A stretch of DNA of 64,000 nucleotides from an uncultured Muribaculaceae bacterium (GCA_910587925.1 CAJUOC010000009.1:1-64000); one strand, 5' to 3'. Counted from the stretch's first letter, positions 52,128 to 61,453 are shown. Translations and numbers: made by a program. The notes: generated by a model not told the origin, from the letters alone.

Positions 52128-53253
52128 CAAATCACACAGGCCGTGGTGGAAGCGCGCCATACGTTTCATACTCTGGACCGGCACCATCTTTTTCACCCTC
52201 GGGCTGCTCGTGGCATCGTACTCGGGCGAGGTAGAGCCGCGCGACTTCGTGCTCGCCCCCGTCATGCTCCTGACCTATCCGCTGTGGATTTACGGCACGG
52301 TGGTATTTGTGGTGCTCGACGTGTTTGCCTGCCGCCGGGCGCTGCTCGCGGCCATCCCGATGATCGCGGCGTGCATACCCTCGCTGTGGACATACGCTCC
52401 GCTCAACCTCACCCGCCCGACACTCAAGGTCGAGGAGGGCGCCGAGGTGCATACGTTCAGCTTTATGACATACAATGTCGCCGCTTTCCACAACTTCTCC
52501 TACTCTTTCCCAGGCGACGTAAACCCCACCATCAGCTACATCCTGGGGACCGACGCCGATGTGGTCAACCTCCAGGAGGTATACACCTTTGCCACATCTG
52601 AGTCGGAGCACATCACCGCCGCGCAGGTCGACTCCATATACCGCGAGTATCCTTACGTGATGACATTCGGCGAGATGCAGGCGATGCTGTCGAAGTATCC
52701 GGCCGACCCGGTGAGCCACGACTGGCGCAATGTGAAAGGCAACGAGATAGCCGTATTCCGCCTGTTTATCCACGGCGAACCGGTGACGGTATTCAACGTG
52801 CATCTGCAGTCGTACGGGCTCACGGCCTCCGACAAACTGCTCTACCGCGAGATTACCGAGATGGATGCCCTCGACTTTGCCAAAATCGACAGCGTGCGCT
52901 CGACTCTGATGTCTAAAATCAATATCGCCGCCCAGCAGCGGGCCGACGACGCCCACCACCTGGGCGAACTCATCAAGCGCTTCGGCGGCCCCAATGTGAT
53001 AGTGGCGGGCGACTTCAACGACGTGCCCGGCTGCTATACGCTCGAGTATCTGGCCGACCTCGGCTTTCACAATGTCTACAGCGAAATCGGATGCGGCCCC
53101 GACATCACATACAACTCCGACCGCTTCTACTTCCGCATCGACCATGTGCTTTACCGCGGTGCGCTGCAGCCGCTGTCGATACGCCGCGGCCGCATACGCT
53201 CATCCGACCACTATCCGCTCATCGTCGACTTCGCCATCACCGAGCACGATTGA
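52114..53253 (+). CDS. Membrane-anchored endonuclease/exonuclease/phosphatase family protein
   Basis: A 379-residue protein with an N-terminal membrane part of two to three helices (residues about 15-105) followed by an EEP-fold domain: MTYNVAAFHNF, VVNLQEVYTF (metal Glu), VAGDFNDVPGCYT and SSDHYPLIVDF (catalytic Asp-His). EEP proteins cut phosphodiesters in DNA, RNA or lipids; membrane-anchored Bacteroidetes members are uncharacterised. It overlaps the second rhomboid gene by 14 bases and converges with the T9SS gene, overlapping it by 17. Confidence 0.87.
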   Translation: MSSNSKSHRPWWKRAIRFILWTGTIFFTLGLLVASYSGEVEPRDFVLAPVMLLTYPLWIYGTVVFVVLDVFACRRALLAAIPMIAACIPSLWTYAPLNLTRPTLKVEEGAEVHTFSFMTYNVAAFHNFSYSFPGDVNPTISYILGTDADVVNLQEVYTFATSESEHITAAQVDSIYREYPYVMTFGEMQAMLSKYPADPVSHDWRNVKGNEIAVFRLFIHGEPVTVFNVHLQSYGLTASDKLLYREITEMDALDFAKIDSVRSTLMSKINIAAQQRADDAHHLGELIKRFGGPNVIVAGDFNDVPGCYTLEYLADLGFHNVYSEIGCGPDITYNSDRFYFRIDHVLYRGALQPLSIRRGRIRSSDHYPLIVDFAITEHD

Positions 53254-54577
53254 GCGCCGGGCCCGACGCCGCGCTTTGGCTGGAGCCGATTACGTTGATG
53301 TCGCCTGAGAGTTTGTAGTCTTTGCCGTCGGCGCCGCGGGCCTTGATGGCGTAGAAGTACACGCCGGAGGGCACGACTTTGCCGCCGACTTTGCCATCCC
53401 ACCCTTGGGAGGGATGCGTGAGAGTGGCGAGGCGCTTGCCCCAACGGTTGAAAATCTGACACTCAAAGCTCACTATTGAGCGGTAGCTCACACGCCACTC
53501 GTCGTTGACGCCCTCCGACGCGCCGGGAGAAAACGCATTGGGGCACAGCAGGCGCGACTCGCCGATATTTATCGTATACACATCGCCCTCGTAAGGACAC
53601 GAGCCGGAGGCGTTGTCGGCCGTAAAGCGCACGTAGCGCGTGCCGGCGTCGGTAAATGTATGGGTAAATTCGAGCTGGTCGTATTGCAGCTCGGCATCGG
53701 CAAAGTCGGGTGTCACCGACACTTCCCAGCGACGGTATATGGCAGCATCGGTCACAGCGGCACGGAAGGTGATCTCGCAGGGCGCGGAGCCGCCCAGCGC
53801 ATCGCTCTCGCCCTCGGTCTTCTGCTCGTTGTCGGCCGACTCATATACCTGCTCGGCCGATGTATGGGCCTCCACTGCCACAGCGGTATACGATGGAGTG
53901 TCGACGTCGCCGACGGTCGGATACCACTCGCGGCTGAAGCGGTCGGGCGACATCGTGAAGCGGGTGTCGCAAAGAGGCGCCGGCACACCGACTGTAGCGC
54001 CGACCGAGGCGATGCTCTCGCTGTGTGTCACCTGCGCGTAAGCGTCGGCCCCGGCGTCGTAGGCCAGAGTATAGTATGAGATGTGGATGTCGCGGTCGAT
54101 GACCTGCGGCCGGCCGTTGATGCTGTATGCGGTGATAGCGTCGGCCGAGCCTTGCACGGAGAGCACCGCGCGGCCGCAGTCGCTGCCGTCGGCGATGCCA
54201 AGGGCGCTCACCATATACCTGTGGCGGGCATAGTCGGTCACCCAGAGATAATGCACGGTCACGCCGTCGGCCTCGGTGATACGGTAGCCGGTGTCGCCGG
54301 CTGTGCCCTGCACCATCGATGTATTGCCGTCGTGGGTCACACCGGTCACCGGCTCGGCAAACGCCGCGCCGCGGCTGTCCCAGCGCTCCCACTGGGCACC
54401 CGGGCGCGAGGCGGTGTAGCTGATTGTCGCATCGGCGGCGTCTTTTACCACATATACCGATGTGTATCCCATCGACTGCGGCACCTGCACCTCGATTACG
54501 GGCGAGCCGGTGACGGCGACCTGCGCCGCGGCGGCGCAGGATATGGCAAGGAGAGATATCGTAAGAACTTGTTTCAT
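53237..54577 (-). CDS. Secreted protein with gliding-motility-type (type B) T9SS C-terminal domain
   Basis: A 446-residue exported protein. The signal peptide is MKQVLTISLLAISCAAAAQ. The body is beta-rich and of unknown function, with possible Ig-like segments (FTHTFTDAGTRYVRFTADNA). The C-terminus LCPNAFSPGASEGVNDEWRV, IFNRWGKRLATLTHPSQGWD and GVYFYAIKARGADGKDYKLS is the CHU_C/type-B sorting domain for the type IX system. The ATG at 54577 opens the signal peptide and overlaps the ruvC stop (ATGA), so this surface protein is translationally coupled to ruvC. Confidence 0.88.
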   Translation of the reverse strand: MKQVLTISLLAISCAAAAQVAVTGSPVIEVQVPQSMGYTSVYVVKDAADATISYTASRPGAQWERWDSRGAAFAEPVTGVTHDGNTSMVQGTAGDTGYRITEADGVTVHYLWVTDYARHRYMVSALGIADGSDCGRAVLSVQGSADAITAYSINGRPQVIDRDIHISYYTLAYDAGADAYAQVTHSESIASVGATVGVPAPLCDTRFTMSPDRFSREWYPTVGDVDTPSYTAVAVEAHTSAEQVYESADNEQKTEGESDALGGSAPCEITFRAAVTDAAIYRRWEVSVTPDFADAELQYDQLEFTHTFTDAGTRYVRFTADNASGSCPYEGDVYTINIGESRLLCPNAFSPGASEGVNDEWRVSYRSIVSFECQIFNRWGKRLATLTHPSQGWDGKVGGKVVPSGVYFYAIKARGADGKDYKLSGDINVIGSSQSAASGPALNRAR

Positions 54578-55155
54578 GTCTTGATACGGTCGGGATTTTT
54601 GGCAATGAAATCTTTCCACGACGACGGCTTGGCCTTGACAGGCTTCGACGACTCGTAGAAGTGGCACAGAGCTGCGGCAAGGGCGTCGGTAGAGTCGAGC
54701 TCCGGCAGCAGCGACTCCTCGGGTATGGCGAGCATACGCACAAGCATGGCCCGCACCTGCTCCTTCGACGCCGCGCCCGTGCCGGTGATGGCCAGCTTGA
54801 TGGTACGCGGCTCATACTCGGTGATGGGCACCTCGCGGGCAAGCGCCGCAGCCATCGCCACGCCCTGGGCGCGCCCGAGCTTGAGCATCGACTGCACGTT
54901 CTTACCGAAGAATGGCGCCTCGATAGCAAGCTCGTCGGGCATATACTGCGCGCACAGGTCGGTCACGCGCTCGTAGATGCGGCGCAGACGCATATAGTGC
55001 GACTCAAATTTGCTGAGCCTCACCACCCCCATGGCCACCATCACAGGCTTGCGCGAACGCACGCCCAGTATGCCGTACCCCATCACGTTGGTGCCGGGGT
55101 CGATACCGAGAATCACGCGCTCGCAGTCGCGCACGTCGGCGGGCGCCGCTTTCAT
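54574..55155 (-). CDS. ruvC: Holliday junction resolvase RuvC
   Basis: A 193-residue RNase H-fold resolvase that cuts four-way junctions with RuvAB. The acidic residues are in ILGIDPGTNVMGYG (first Asp), LAIEAPFFGKNVQS (Glu) and DSTDALAAALCHFY (the last Asp pair). ATG at 55155 gives MKAAPADVRDCERVILGIDP; a start at 55404 would duplicate the neighbouring gene. It overlaps the DUF4286 gene by 4 bases upstream and the T9SS gene by 4 downstream. Confidence 0.95.
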   Translation of the reverse strand: MKAAPADVRDCERVILGIDPGTNVMGYGILGVRSRKPVMVAMGVVRLSKFESHYMRLRRIYERVTDLCAQYMPDELAIEAPFFGKNVQSMLKLGRAQGVAMAAALAREVPITEYEPRTIKLAITGTGAASKEQVRAMLVRMLAIPEESLLPELDSTDALAAALCHFYESSKPVKAKPSSWKDFIAKNPDRIKT

Positions 55156-55463
55156 GCCAGCACCTCCAGCGTGGTGGGGAAAAACACCGCCCGCTCGCCC
55201 CAGCGGGCCATGGCGTCGGCAAAGAGGCGGCTGCCGTGGTCGGCATACCACAGCTCGATGTCGCCGGCCGACTCGGCATACATATGCACGGCCAGCGATA
55301 CCGTGCCCGGCTCGCCGCGGCCGGTCACACGCAGCAGCGCCGGGCGCTGCATCAGCGCGTCGGGCCCGGCGGTGCTCTCGGCAATGAATACTCCGGCAAG
55401 CCACTCGGTGAGCTCGCGCTCTATGGCCGCGTCGGCGGCAAAAGTGATATTATACAGGTACAT
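55152..55463 (-). CDS. DUF4286 family protein
   Basis: A 103-residue ferredoxin-like alpha/beta protein: MYLYNITFAADAAIERELTE, RVTGRGEPGTVSLAVHMY, and a terminal AVFFPTTLEVL. This matches the small DUF4286 family of Bacteroidetes, always next to ruvC in my memory of such genomes; function unknown. ATG at 55463 gives the family start. It overlaps the GT2 gene by 14 bases and ruvC by 4. Confidence 0.85.
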   Translation of the reverse strand: MYLYNITFAADAAIERELTEWLAGVFIAESTAGPDALMQRPALLRVTGRGEPGTVSLAVHMYAESAGDIELWYADHGSRLFADAMARWGERAVFFPTTLEVLA

Positions 55464-56202
55464 TGAATTTTCTTTTGAGATTGCGAAAAAAGAAGCCCAC
55501 ATGCCGCCATACCGTGGGCAGCGTGCCGTAGTATCGGCACATGATGCGGAAGCGCTCCATGAGCGATGCTCGGCGGTTGGACGTGGTTAAGCCCTCGCTG
55601 AGATAGTCGATAAGTACCGCGCCGGTATATACATTGCGGCGCGAGTGTTGCAGACACTGCACACACCAGTCGTAGTCGGCCGAGAAGCGGTATTGCATGG
55701 AGTAGCGCGGAGCTATGCGGGCAAGTACCACAAAAGCCTGGTGACACACCAGCATACCGCGGGCAAAGTCGGCATACCCGAGCCGCTCCGGTGCGGTGAG
55801 GTGGCGCGGGCCGATGCGGCGGCCCGAGTCGTCGACCAGGTCGGTCTGCCCGTATACCACCCCGGGATAGTCCTCGCGCATGATGGTATCGGCGATGAGT
55901 TGCAGAGTGTCGGTCGAGTGAAATTTATCGCCCGAGTTGAGAAAGATGAGATAGTCGCCCGTGGCGAGCGCCATACCCTTGTTCATGGCGTCGTACAGGC
56001 CGCGGTCGGGCTCGGAGATTAGGCATCGGCGGTCGGCACCGGCAGCCGCGGCGACGAGCGCCCGGGTGCCGTCGGTCGAGGCGCCGTCGACCACGATATG
56101 CTCATACAGCCCGCACGTCTGCGATGCCACACTGTCGAGAGTGCGTCCGATGGTACCGGCCGCATTGTAGCTTACGGTGATTATGGAGAAGAGCGGATTC
56201 AT
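55450..56202 (-). CDS. GT2-family glycosyltransferase outside the polysaccharide locus
   Basis: A 250-residue GT-A enzyme: FSIITVSYNAAGTIGRTLDS, HIVVDGASTDGTRALV, and DYLIFLNSGDKFHSTDTL in the metal-binding position. It resembles WcaA/colanic-type glycosyltransferases. GC content matches the core genome, unlike the capsule cassette, and it is coupled (4-base overlap) to the large AlbA_2 gene upstream. Target unknown, perhaps LPS core or protein glycan. Confidence 0.9.
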   Translation of the reverse strand: MNPLFSIITVSYNAAGTIGRTLDSVASQTCGLYEHIVVDGASTDGTRALVAAAAGADRRCLISEPDRGLYDAMNKGMALATGDYLIFLNSGDKFHSTDTLQLIADTIMREDYPGVVYGQTDLVDDSGRRIGPRHLTAPERLGYADFARGMLVCHQAFVVLARIAPRYSMQYRFSADYDWCVQCLQHSRRNVYTGAVLIDYLSEGLTTSNRRASLMERFRIMCRYYGTLPTVWRHVGFFFRNLKRKFNVPV

Positions 56203-59200
56203 GAGCGGGGAGCGCAGGCTGCGATTTCGGTCTGGATGATTTTAGATGCACGGGGGGCGCCGGTCGCGCACTTCAGGGCGTAGCCTATCTGGCGCGGCCC
56301 CATATCCGAGGCAAGTCCCTGTCTGAAATGCGACACCGCCGAGGAGGCCACCTGCTCGCAGGCAAGCGTCGCCGCCGAGGCGCCGGCGTCGAGCATACGG
56401 TATACATCGCCATTGAGATGGGCGGCGTCGATGCGGTCGAGCAAAGTCACGCGGCGGTACATATTGTTGCGGCTGTCGGTATGTATCGACATGAGCGCCT
56501 GGCCGGGCATGGCGACTGTGGCAAAGAGCGGGCGCCGTCCCCGCAGCAGGGCGTAGGGACGGTTCTCGTCCTTCTCGATTATCTCGGCCAGCGGCACCTT
56601 GAGCGCCACCGGGCCCTCGTACACGGCAAGCAGACAACCCTGCGCCGCCTCCTCTGCCGTGAATGCGAGCGCCAGGCCGCAGTCGGGGTCGTTGTCGACA
56701 TAGCAGTCTTGCGACGAGCGCTGTATGCAGTCGTCGCCGGTAAAGTATATGTAGCCGGCGGGAGTGCTGTAGCCCTCCTCATAGTCGTGGAGCACATTGG
56801 GGCGCCAGTGCGATGTCGGTATCGCAGCGGCCACGACAGTCTCCGCGGCGACGTCGGCATGCTGCGTCTGCGCCTCGGCCACCGGGACTTCCGCAGCCTG
56901 AGCCGGCTCGGGCTCGACGGTGCGCCGGGTCTGCTTCAAGGCAGCTCGCTCGGCCTCAAACTCGGCGCTCTCCTCGGGTGTGAGGTCGACGCTGGTGCTG
57001 CTGCGGCGCACATAGTACTTGTCGTCGAGCTTGACCGGGGTCACGCGTGGCTGTACCTCCACGATGATGACATCGCGGGTGGCCTCGTCGTCGACACGTA
57101 TCTGCACACTCTCGGCCACCAGCGAGCCCCATGTGGCGCGCACGAGATTTTCGAGAAACACACAGAAATTGTCGAGCGTCTTCATCTCGTAGTAGTAAGA
57201 GCCAATCTGCCCCTTGCGGTGGCGGTAATACTCAAAGTCTTCGTACAGACCGGCCGCGCTGCGGGTGGCGTCGTTGACGCCGATATAGAGCGTGCCGCCC
57301 GACGAGTTGATAAAGCTGGCGATGATTTTCAGTATTACGCGCTGCTGACGGGCGGGGTCGGCCTCCACCTTGTCGGTCTTGCTCTTGCGGGCAGGGTATA
57401 CGATACTCGACTTGAACTCCACAAACTGACCCTCGCGGCCGTAAGACTTCAGCTCGGTGCGCTCGGCGTTGACACCGAGCAGCGCCGCAATCTTGGCTTT
57501 GAGGCCGCGGGCCACGCTGTCGTCGGGCAGAGCGCCCTCGGGCAGCATGTTGTATGCGAGCACCATGCGGGCCAAGGTGCTCTCGAGAGTATTGCGCGGG
57601 GCATTGACCGTATCCCACAGCTGCGGGCACATCTCAGTCTTGCCCAGCCACGATACTATCTCAAGGCGGCGGTACATGATCTCGAGCAGCGGATTGCCGT
57701 CGACAGTATCGCGGTATGTGGCGAGCTCGTCGGCATCGATACGGCTGTTGGTCGCATAAAACTGATGCAGACGCAGCAGCGAGGCGTGCACGCGCAGGTC
57801 GGCTGCCCGCTCCGCGTCGCCGGCTGCGATGGCCAGCAGACGGGCAAAGAGCAGATAGTCGTAGGCGGTGAGGATGGTCGAGCTCGACAGTGCCTTGAAG
57901 CGGAATATCTCGATGAGTTCGCGCATGTCGTCGACCGACATGGTCTCGCCCATCACCTCAGCCGATTCGTCGGCATCCTGTACAGCCGCCTGCGCGTTTG
58001 GCAGCACGCAGATGTTGCTCATAAGCGTGCGGAAAGCCGTCATTTTCTCGACCTTGACTCCGGCCTCGGCCTCGCATACGATGGTACCCACCATGTGAGA
58101 GGGATTGGAGATGTCGAGCGGTCGCATCACCACCACCGTGCCCGGACGGTAGTCGGGGTCGTCGGCGTCGCGGGTGAGGTAAAATCCGTATCCCAGCTCC
58201 GAGATACAGCGGTACTCGTGGCCGAGACGCTGGGTGATGACTGCGTGGAAAGACTCGCTGAAACTTATCTGCTCGTGGCGCTGCACGTCGATGTCGTCGG
58301 CCATCGAGAAGGTATAGCCGCCGTCGGCACCGATACCCGTCACGCGGGCCAGGAAATGCCGCGGCCGGCCGTCGGAGCCTATGAAGCTGTCGCGGGCGGC
58401 GCGGGGATTGTAGCTGAGGTCTATCGCCCGCAGCGAGAAGTCGACCATATCGCTGCGGCGGATGGTACCGGCGCCGGGGAGATAACTGTCGTCGTCGATG
58501 CGGGCGCTCCATACGGGATCGTCGGAGCCGGTCATCTCGTCGGGGTTGATCACGATGAGCACCTCGTCGTCGATATCGGCGCGCACCTGCTCGCGCGCAG
58601 CATTGGTGGCGGGAGCGCGCTGCTCGGTGAGGGCGGTCTCGATATCGCTCCACAGGCGGCGGTGAGCCTCGAGATTGGCGAGCTTGGCGCCGCTCAGCTG
58701 GGCCACATTGTCGAGATACACCTGCGGCGCGGCGGCCTCGCCGGGGATAAGGCCGGCGGGGAGCGCGCGGGAGTCGGCCGACTCATCGGTGCGGCGGAGA
58801 GCCACACCGTCGGGTCCCACAGTCACGGCGATGTTGCCCGACACAAATACCGACGAGCCCACCATCGCCTTCTGCTCGGCAGTGGCGGGCACCATGGCGC
58901 GCGTCATCAGCATCAGAGGCTGCTTGATGTGGTCGTACTTGTACTCGACCGGTATCGACACGCCGTTGAGCGTGAGATACGCCTTGTCGAGCAGCACATC
59001 GGCCGACGACGGGCGCAGCAGGGCAATGCAGCGGTAGAGCAGCGAGCGATTGCGCCGCTGACGCTCGGAGTCGCCGGTGCCGATGAGGGTCTGGAGAGCC
59101 ACTGCGGTGACAATCTTCTCGAGCAGGTCGCGGTCGGCCTGCGAGTCGGCCTGGGGCAGGGACTCAAGCTGGGCCGAGGCGTGGCGTATGTAGATTTCAA

Positions 59201-60257
59201 ACTGGTCGGCAAATGCGCTGCGAAATGGCTCGGCCGTCCAGGTATCGAGCTTCCACTCCATGATGGTCTCGAATATGCGGCCAAGATAGTCGCGCACCAG
59301 CAGCGGATCGGAGCGCAGGATGGCCATGAGCACGGCAAACTGCCGCTTGGGGTGGTACAGATAGCCCGACTCGCGCAGCTTGCTCATCAGCTCCTCTACA
59401 AAGGCCACCTCGCCGCCGTCTCGGAAAAGGCGCAGGGCGCGCCCGTAAGGCTCAAGGCTCTCGACCATGCCGGTGATGCGCGCTTGCAGCGAGCTGCGCA
59501 CCTCGTCGGCCTGGTTGCGCAGAAAGCGTGAGTTTTCTATCAGATACAGGCCGGCGCGGCTGAGCACCTCGACGACTCCGCGCAGATATGCGTGGTGCCG
59601 TCCGGGATTCATGGCCGCCATGGCGCGGGGGAAGGCGTCGATGGCCGACTGCAGGGCCGTCAACACCCAGCGTGGATTGGAGTGGGAGTGCTCGACGGCG
59701 GCCTCGGCCATGGCGGGATGTGTCTCAAAAGCCCGTAGCATCTGCGAGCGCATCACGCCCCCTACCCCGATTTTCTCAAGCAAGGTAGCTGCAGGTATGA
59801 AGCTCAGACGCATATCCTCGGCCGCACACTCAAGGTTGAAAAAAGTATCTGTAATCTTGGTAAACCGGCACATGACAGTACTGCCGGGCACAAGGTCGCC
59901 CGATGCACCGTCGCGCAGATTGAAGCGCATGCCGTGCATATCCTCAAGTATATAAGGGTCGCCGGGGCGGGCCGGCCGGCTGAGCACGGTAAACTCAAAC
60001 TCGCGCCCGTGCTGGGCACCCTGCCCGTAAAAGCGGGCCACATACTGCGGCATATAATGCGAGAGCACCGGGCGCCCGTCGTTGACATATTTCACGCGGC
60101 ATCGCATGCGGTCGGGCAGCGGCTCCTCCTTCTGAAACTTAAGCTTGAGCAGGCGACACTCGCCCACATCGGGCACTCTAAATCTGAAAAAATCCTCATC
60201 ATCGCCATATTCCTTGACGACGTCGAAGTCATAAATTTGTCCGGGAGTATATTTCAT
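56199..60257 (-). CDS. 1352-residue protein with Schlafen-type AlbA_2 domain, otherwise uncharacterised
   Basis: A very long cytoplasmic protein with no membrane helix or signal. N-terminal 150 residues are beta-rich and OB/S1-like (YDFDVVKEYGDDEDFFRFRV, MRCRVKYVND, VMCRFTKITDTFFNLE), suggesting RNA or DNA binding. Residues about 160-560 and 750-930 are mostly helical. Residues about 940-1090 match the AlbA_2 domain: FVEFKSSIVYPAR (EFK near 947), SFINSSGGTLYIGVNDAT, and YYVRRSSTSVDL. A Pro/Glu/Ala linker (about 1105-1150) and a final 200-residue domain of unknown type follow. AlbA_2 domains bind nucleic acid and in Schlafens cut tRNA. First gene of the GT2-DUF4286-ruvC-T9SS run. Confidence 0.8.
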   Translation of the reverse strand: MKYTPGQIYDFDVVKEYGDDEDFFRFRVPDVGECRLLKLKFQKEEPLPDRMRCRVKYVNDGRPVLSHYMPQYVARFYGQGAQHGREFEFTVLSRPARPGDPYILEDMHGMRFNLRDGASGDLVPGSTVMCRFTKITDTFFNLECAAEDMRLSFIPAATLLEKIGVGGVMRSQMLRAFETHPAMAEAAVEHSHSNPRWVLTALQSAIDAFPRAMAAMNPGRHHAYLRGVVEVLSRAGLYLIENSRFLRNQADEVRSSLQARITGMVESLEPYGRALRLFRDGGEVAFVEELMSKLRESGYLYHPKRQFAVLMAILRSDPLLVRDYLGRIFETIMEWKLDTWTAEPFRSAFADQFEIYIRHASAQLESLPQADSQADRDLLEKIVTAVALQTLIGTGDSERQRRNRSLLYRCIALLRPSSADVLLDKAYLTLNGVSIPVEYKYDHIKQPLMLMTRAMVPATAEQKAMVGSSVFVSGNIAVTVGPDGVALRRTDESADSRALPAGLIPGEAAAPQVYLDNVAQLSGAKLANLEAHRRLWSDIETALTEQRAPATNAAREQVRADIDDEVLIVINPDEMTGSDDPVWSARIDDDSYLPGAGTIRRSDMVDFSLRAIDLSYNPRAARDSFIGSDGRPRHFLARVTGIGADGGYTFSMADDIDVQRHEQISFSESFHAVITQRLGHEYRCISELGYGFYLTRDADDPDYRPGTVVVMRPLDISNPSHMVGTIVCEAEAGVKVEKMTAFRTLMSNICVLPNAQAAVQDADESAEVMGETMSVDDMRELIEIFRFKALSSSTILTAYDYLLFARLLAIAAGDAERAADLRVHASLLRLHQFYATNSRIDADELATYRDTVDGNPLLEIMYRRLEIVSWLGKTEMCPQLWDTVNAPRNTLESTLARMVLAYNMLPEGALPDDSVARGLKAKIAALLGVNAERTELKSYGREGQFVEFKSSIVYPARKSKTDKVEADPARQQRVILKIIASFINSSGGTLYIGVNDATRSAAGLYEDFEYYRHRKGQIGSYYYEMKTLDNFCVFLENLVRATWGSLVAESVQIRVDDEATRDVIIVEVQPRVTPVKLDDKYYVRRSSTSVDLTPEESAEFEAERAALKQTRRTVEPEPAQAAEVPVAEAQTQHADVAAETVVAAAIPTSHWRPNVLHDYEEGYSTPAGYIYFTGDDCIQRSSQDCYVDNDPDCGLALAFTAEEAAQGCLLAVYEGPVALKVPLAEIIEKDENRPYALLRGRRPLFATVAMPGQALMSIHTDSRNNMYRRVTLLDRIDAAHLNGDVYRMLDAGASAATLACEQVASSAVSHFRQGLASDMGPRQIGYALKCATGAPRASKIIQTEIAACAPRS

Positions 60258-60283
60258 ACATAAATAAATATAAAACTATCGCA

Positions 60284-60318
60284 CAAAGATAGCTAATATC
60301 GGCCGATGTGAATCCAAA
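60284..60318 (-). promoter_or_regulatory. Promoter of the AlbA_2-GT2-ruvC operon
   Basis: Minus strand -7 TATCTTTG (60284-60291) with a TTTG at 60315-60318 and a 23-base spacer. Start near 60278, leader about 21 nt. Confidence 0.55.
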
Positions 60319-60368
60319 AAAATATTAAATATGGCACCCCGGCCGATGGATTTACGCGATAAAATCCG

Positions 60369-60376
60369 TATCTTTG
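60369..60376 (+). promoter_or_regulatory. -7 promoter element of the ECF sigma factor gene
   Basis: TATCTTTG at 60369-60376, 31 bases before the ATG. No TTTG at the expected -33 position; the element there is TTTA-like or absent, which may mean activator dependence. Confidence 0.5.
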
Positions 60377-60407
60377 CCCACATACCCCACCAATCACTAT
60401 CCCACCG

Positions 60408-60965
60408 ATGGCCGAGATACCCGCTGAAGACCCCGCACTGATAGCCCGCCTGCGCGACCCCGCGACAGTGCGCGAGGCTTTTTCCGAGGTCATAGCCGTG
60501 TATTCCGAGCCGCTGTACCGCCAGATACGCCGCATGGTGCAGTCTCACGCCGATGCCGACGATCTGCTTCAGAATACATTCATGAAAGCCTGGCAGTCGA
60601 TAGAGCACTTCCGCGGCGACGCCCGGCTGTCGACCTGGCTGTACAAGATTGCCGTCAACGAGGCCATCACCCATCTTGCCCGCGAACGCAAGCGCCGCGG
60701 CCTCTCGCTCGACGACGAGCAGTCGGCCCTCGCCGCCGCCATCGAGGCCGACACCCATATCGACGGCGACAAGCTCGCCCTGGACTTGCGTCGGGCCATC
60801 GCATCGCTGCCCGAGAAGCAGCGGCTCGTCTTCAACATGAAGTATTACGACGACATGAAGTACGACGACATGTCGACCATCCTCGGCACCAGCGTCGGCG
60901 CCCTGAAAGCATCGTATCACCTCGCCGTGAAAAAAATCGAGCAATTTTTCCACAACCTCGATTAA
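60408..60965 (+). CDS. ECF-type RNA polymerase sigma factor
   Basis: A 185-residue sigma-70 family factor with region 2 (ADADDLLQNTFMKAWQSIEH, FRGDARLSTWLYKIAVNEAI) and region 4 (SLPEKQRLVFNMKYYDDMKY, ILGTSVGALKASYHLAVKKI). The short linker and absence of regions 1 and 3 place it in the ECF group. It directs polymerase to a small regulon, usually under control of a membrane anti-sigma factor; the next gene is a candidate for that. The ATG at 60408 follows a -7 element. Confidence 0.93.
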   Translation: MAEIPAEDPALIARLRDPATVREAFSEVIAVYSEPLYRQIRRMVQSHADADDLLQNTFMKAWQSIEHFRGDARLSTWLYKIAVNEAITHLARERKRRGLSLDDEQSALAAAIEADTHIDGDKLALDLRRAIASLPEKQRLVFNMKYYDDMKYDDMSTILGTSVGALKASYHLAVKKIEQFFHNLD

Positions 60966-61015
60966 ACTTTCATACACCCGCCGAGTCATAATAAGTGAAT
61001 CACGGATATACCCGC

Positions 61016-61441
61016 ATGGACAACCAACCAGATATACTCACCCGAGCAGCGCGACGCGACGGCATGACAGTGCCCGAGGGCTACTTTGCCGACTTCGCCC
61101 GCCACATGGAGGCAGCTCTGCCCGAGCGCCCCGAGCTGCAGCAGCCGCAGATATCGATGCCGCGCACGATGTGGCAGCGGGTGCGGCCATATGTGTATAT
61201 GGCGGCAATGTTTGCCGGCGTATGGTGCATGCTCAAGATGTTTACCATCCTCACCGGCGCCGGTCCCCAGCCCCTCGATACCAACACCATCATGGCCGAG
61301 GCGATGGGCAACGACGCTTTTGTAAACGAATACGTAATCGATGACCTCAGCCAGTGGGACATCTACGACGAGATGATGGACGAGGGTTTCAACCCCTGCG
61401 TGCTCACCGACTCGATGCTCATCGACACCATCACAGACTGA
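61016..61441 (+). CDS. Single-pass membrane protein, candidate anti-sigma factor
   Basis: A 141-residue protein with a cytoplasmic N-terminus (about 1-58, MDNQPDILTRAARRDGMTVP), one membrane helix (about 60-80, YVYMAAMFAGVWCMLKMFTI) and a short acidic periplasmic tail (NDAFVNEYVIDDLSQWDIYD). It lies directly after the ECF sigma gene (50-base gap). Topology and position fit a sigma-binding membrane partner, but no ASD/HxxxCxxC anti-sigma motif is visible. The ATG at 61016 is chosen over a GTG at 60995. Confidence 0.65.
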   Translation: MDNQPDILTRAARRDGMTVPEGYFADFARHMEAALPERPELQQPQISMPRTMWQRVRPYVYMAAMFAGVWCMLKMFTILTGAGPQPLDTNTIMAEAMGNDAFVNEYVIDDLSQWDIYDEMMDEGFNPCVLTDSMLIDTITD

Positions 61442-61453
61442 TTTATCCACCCC

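Noticed and set aside
56328..59531. Plus-strand open frame of about 1067 codons
   Set aside because: It is antisense to the AlbA_2 gene; composition is that of a shadow frame and no motif is recognisable.
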